Assembly: GCF_018141405.1 (NCBI RefSeq)
Contig: NZ_CP058648.1
Coordinates: 2,630,502-2,694,501, forward strand
Length of the DNA stretch: 64,000 nt
From: Serpentinicella alkaliphila
Lineage (GTDB): Bacteria > Bacillota > Clostridia > Peptostreptococcales > Natronincolaceae
Direction of reading: 5' to 3'
Shown: positions 63,241 through 64,000 of the stretch, piece by piece
Numbering within the stretch: the first letter of the stretch is position 1
Layout of the letters: each line of letters starts with the position of its first letter
Notes under the pieces: generated by a model
Told to the model about the DNA's origin: nothing
Database searches by the model: none
The model's input: the letters and a program-made list of their open reading frames with translations, nothing else
Position numbers and translations under genes: made by a program

Positions 63241-64000
63241 ATACAACCATAAGGCTATATCTTTTAAAATTAAACACACCTACTTTATTAATTTTGTCTA
63301 TATTATCAAAAGACATAGGCGTTAATGAAACTTTATTTGCCATATTAACAGCACTATTAACATCCCTTAACATAAAAGTGTCGCAATTTGAACAAGTAAA
63401 TTCTCTTATATTAGGCGGTTTCTTTTCTTTATGGCCACACATAGAGCAAATTTTGGTAGTGTCTTTTTCATCAACTAAAGAAAAATGTTTTCCACTCTTT
63501 AGCATAACCCACTCCAGTATTTTTCTAAATTCCCCAATATGCGCTTGATTAAGCATACTTCTATGCATAGTTTTGTATTTAGCTGTGTTTTTAGATGGAA
63601 CATAGTTGCCTATTATTACATGATCATAATTTTTGGCTATAAAATGTGCTATCTGATACATTATTGACTTAATTTGTTCTCGTCTTGTATTGTAGGCTTT
63701 ATTTAAAGCCTTATTGATTCTATGATATCTCTTTGATGATGTGTAATATTTGTTTCCATGAATTGTTGTATGTTCTTTTGCTTTTTTAAGGCATAAATCT
63801 CTCTTTGATTTAAGTAAGTCTATCTTTTCGTCCCAGTATTTCGTTTGATAAAGTTTTAGAAATTCAAAGGTTCTACCAGTATTATCAATTGCTACGAAGA
63901 AATTTTTATGGTTTTGGTCTATCGCTATCCATGACTTTTCTTCTTTTTTATTAGGTTCTATTGCTTCAATTGTAAAGATGGCATAAAATCTATCGCCTTG
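63239..64000 (-). CDS. tnpB: IS605-type TnpB nuclease, 5' end outside the window
   Basis: About 253 residues of the C-terminal part of an RNA-guided TnpB nuclease; the frame runs open to the window edge. RuvC-I is seen as SWIAIDQNHKNFFVAID with its Asp. The usual RuvC-II position reads HVIIGNYVPS, without the catalytic Glu; a Glu in LVDEKDTTKICSMCG just before the zinc finger may replace it. The zinc site is CSMC...CSNC, and RuvC-III Asp is in MLRDVNSAVNMA. The longest ATG frame alone starts at 63661, but coding continues upstream. Confidence 0.88.
   Translation of the reverse strand, partial: QGDRFYAIFTIEAIEPNKKEEKSWIAIDQNHKNFFVAIDNTGRTFEFLKLYQTKYWDEKIDLLKSKRDLCLKKAKEHTTIHGNKYYTSSKRYHRINKALNKAYNTRREQIKSIMYQIAHFIAKNYDHVIIGNYVPSKNTAKYKTMHRSMLNQAHIGEFRKILEWVMLKSGKHFSLVDEKDTTKICSMCGHKEKKPPNIREFTCSNCDTFMLRDVNSAVNMANKVSLTPMSFDNIDKINKVGVFNFKRYSLMVV

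Noticed and set aside
63131-63325. 64-codon plus-strand frame
   Set aside because: Overlaps the end of tnpB on the other strand and the structured tail; no family match seen.
1-64000. tRNA, rRNA or CRISPR arrays
   Set aside because: I looked for clustered short repeats and tRNA-like cloverleaf or TpsiC sequences and saw none; this was by eye only.

Overview
The window is AT-rich chromosomal DNA from a spore-forming, anaerobic-type Firmicute of class Clostridia. A complete spoIIIAA-AH operon, spo0A, spoIVB and sigK identify a spore former. The gene order nusB-folD-xseA-xseB-ispA-(OLE RNA)-oapA-dxs-tlyA-argR-recN-spoIVB-spo0A, with the OLE RNA itself, points to an extremophilic (alkaliphilic, halophilic or thermophilic) lineage such as the Alkaliphilus/Natronincola group. 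The genus is an inference. Every gene I accept lies on the minus strand, so the region reads from right to left. TTG and GTG starts behind good ribosome-binding sites are frequent.

Layout in transcription order. (1) 64000-62950: the 3' part of an IS605-type tnpB and its probable omega RNA. (2) 62900-53560: ireB, a large phosphatase-like membrane protein, an Fe-S aldo/keto reductase, ruvX, a DUF1292 gene, a fur-family regulator, RNase J, the tRNA wobble-uridine modification pair trmR/trhP, and udk. (3) 53380-45137: a CHASE-GGDEF-EAL protein, an S41 peptidase, a class B PBP, sigK, a zinc-ribbon protein, a YqeG phosphatase and aroE. (4) 44960-28390: a type IV pilus locus led by a c-di-GMP-I riboswitch with an adjoining terminator: pilD, pilM, pilN, a PilO-SLH fusion, pilB, pilT, pilC, pilA, several minor pilins, a beta-solenoid PilX-like protein and comFB. 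A 2,037-bp IS1634-type insertion sequence flanked by 134-bp direct repeats sits inside it. (5) 28300-19700: aroQ, an M24 peptidase, efp, a CD1247-type protein, spoIIIAA-AH and an Asp23 protein. (6) 19600-5400: nusB to spo0A including the OLE RNA/OapA locus, then a degenerate resolvase-like protein and a DEDDh exonuclease. (7) 5300-470: livK-H-M-G-F behind a consensus sigma-A promoter.

How the parts fit together. The pilus locus is probably controlled by c-di-GMP at several levels: a GEMM-I aptamer whose closing helix competes with a terminator, a PilB with an MshEN-like N-terminus, and a nearby enzyme with intact GGDEF and EAL motifs. Sporulation genes for several stages are spread through the window: Spo0A with 0A boxes, the SpoIIIA channel, the SpoIVB protease and SigK. 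The OLE RNA has its own near-consensus promoter and a terminator-like 3' hairpin, directly before the gene for its presumed membrane partner OapA. The items most worth follow-up are the OLE/OapA locus, the riboswitch-PilO-SLH-beta-solenoid pilus system, and the long target duplication around the IS1634-type element.
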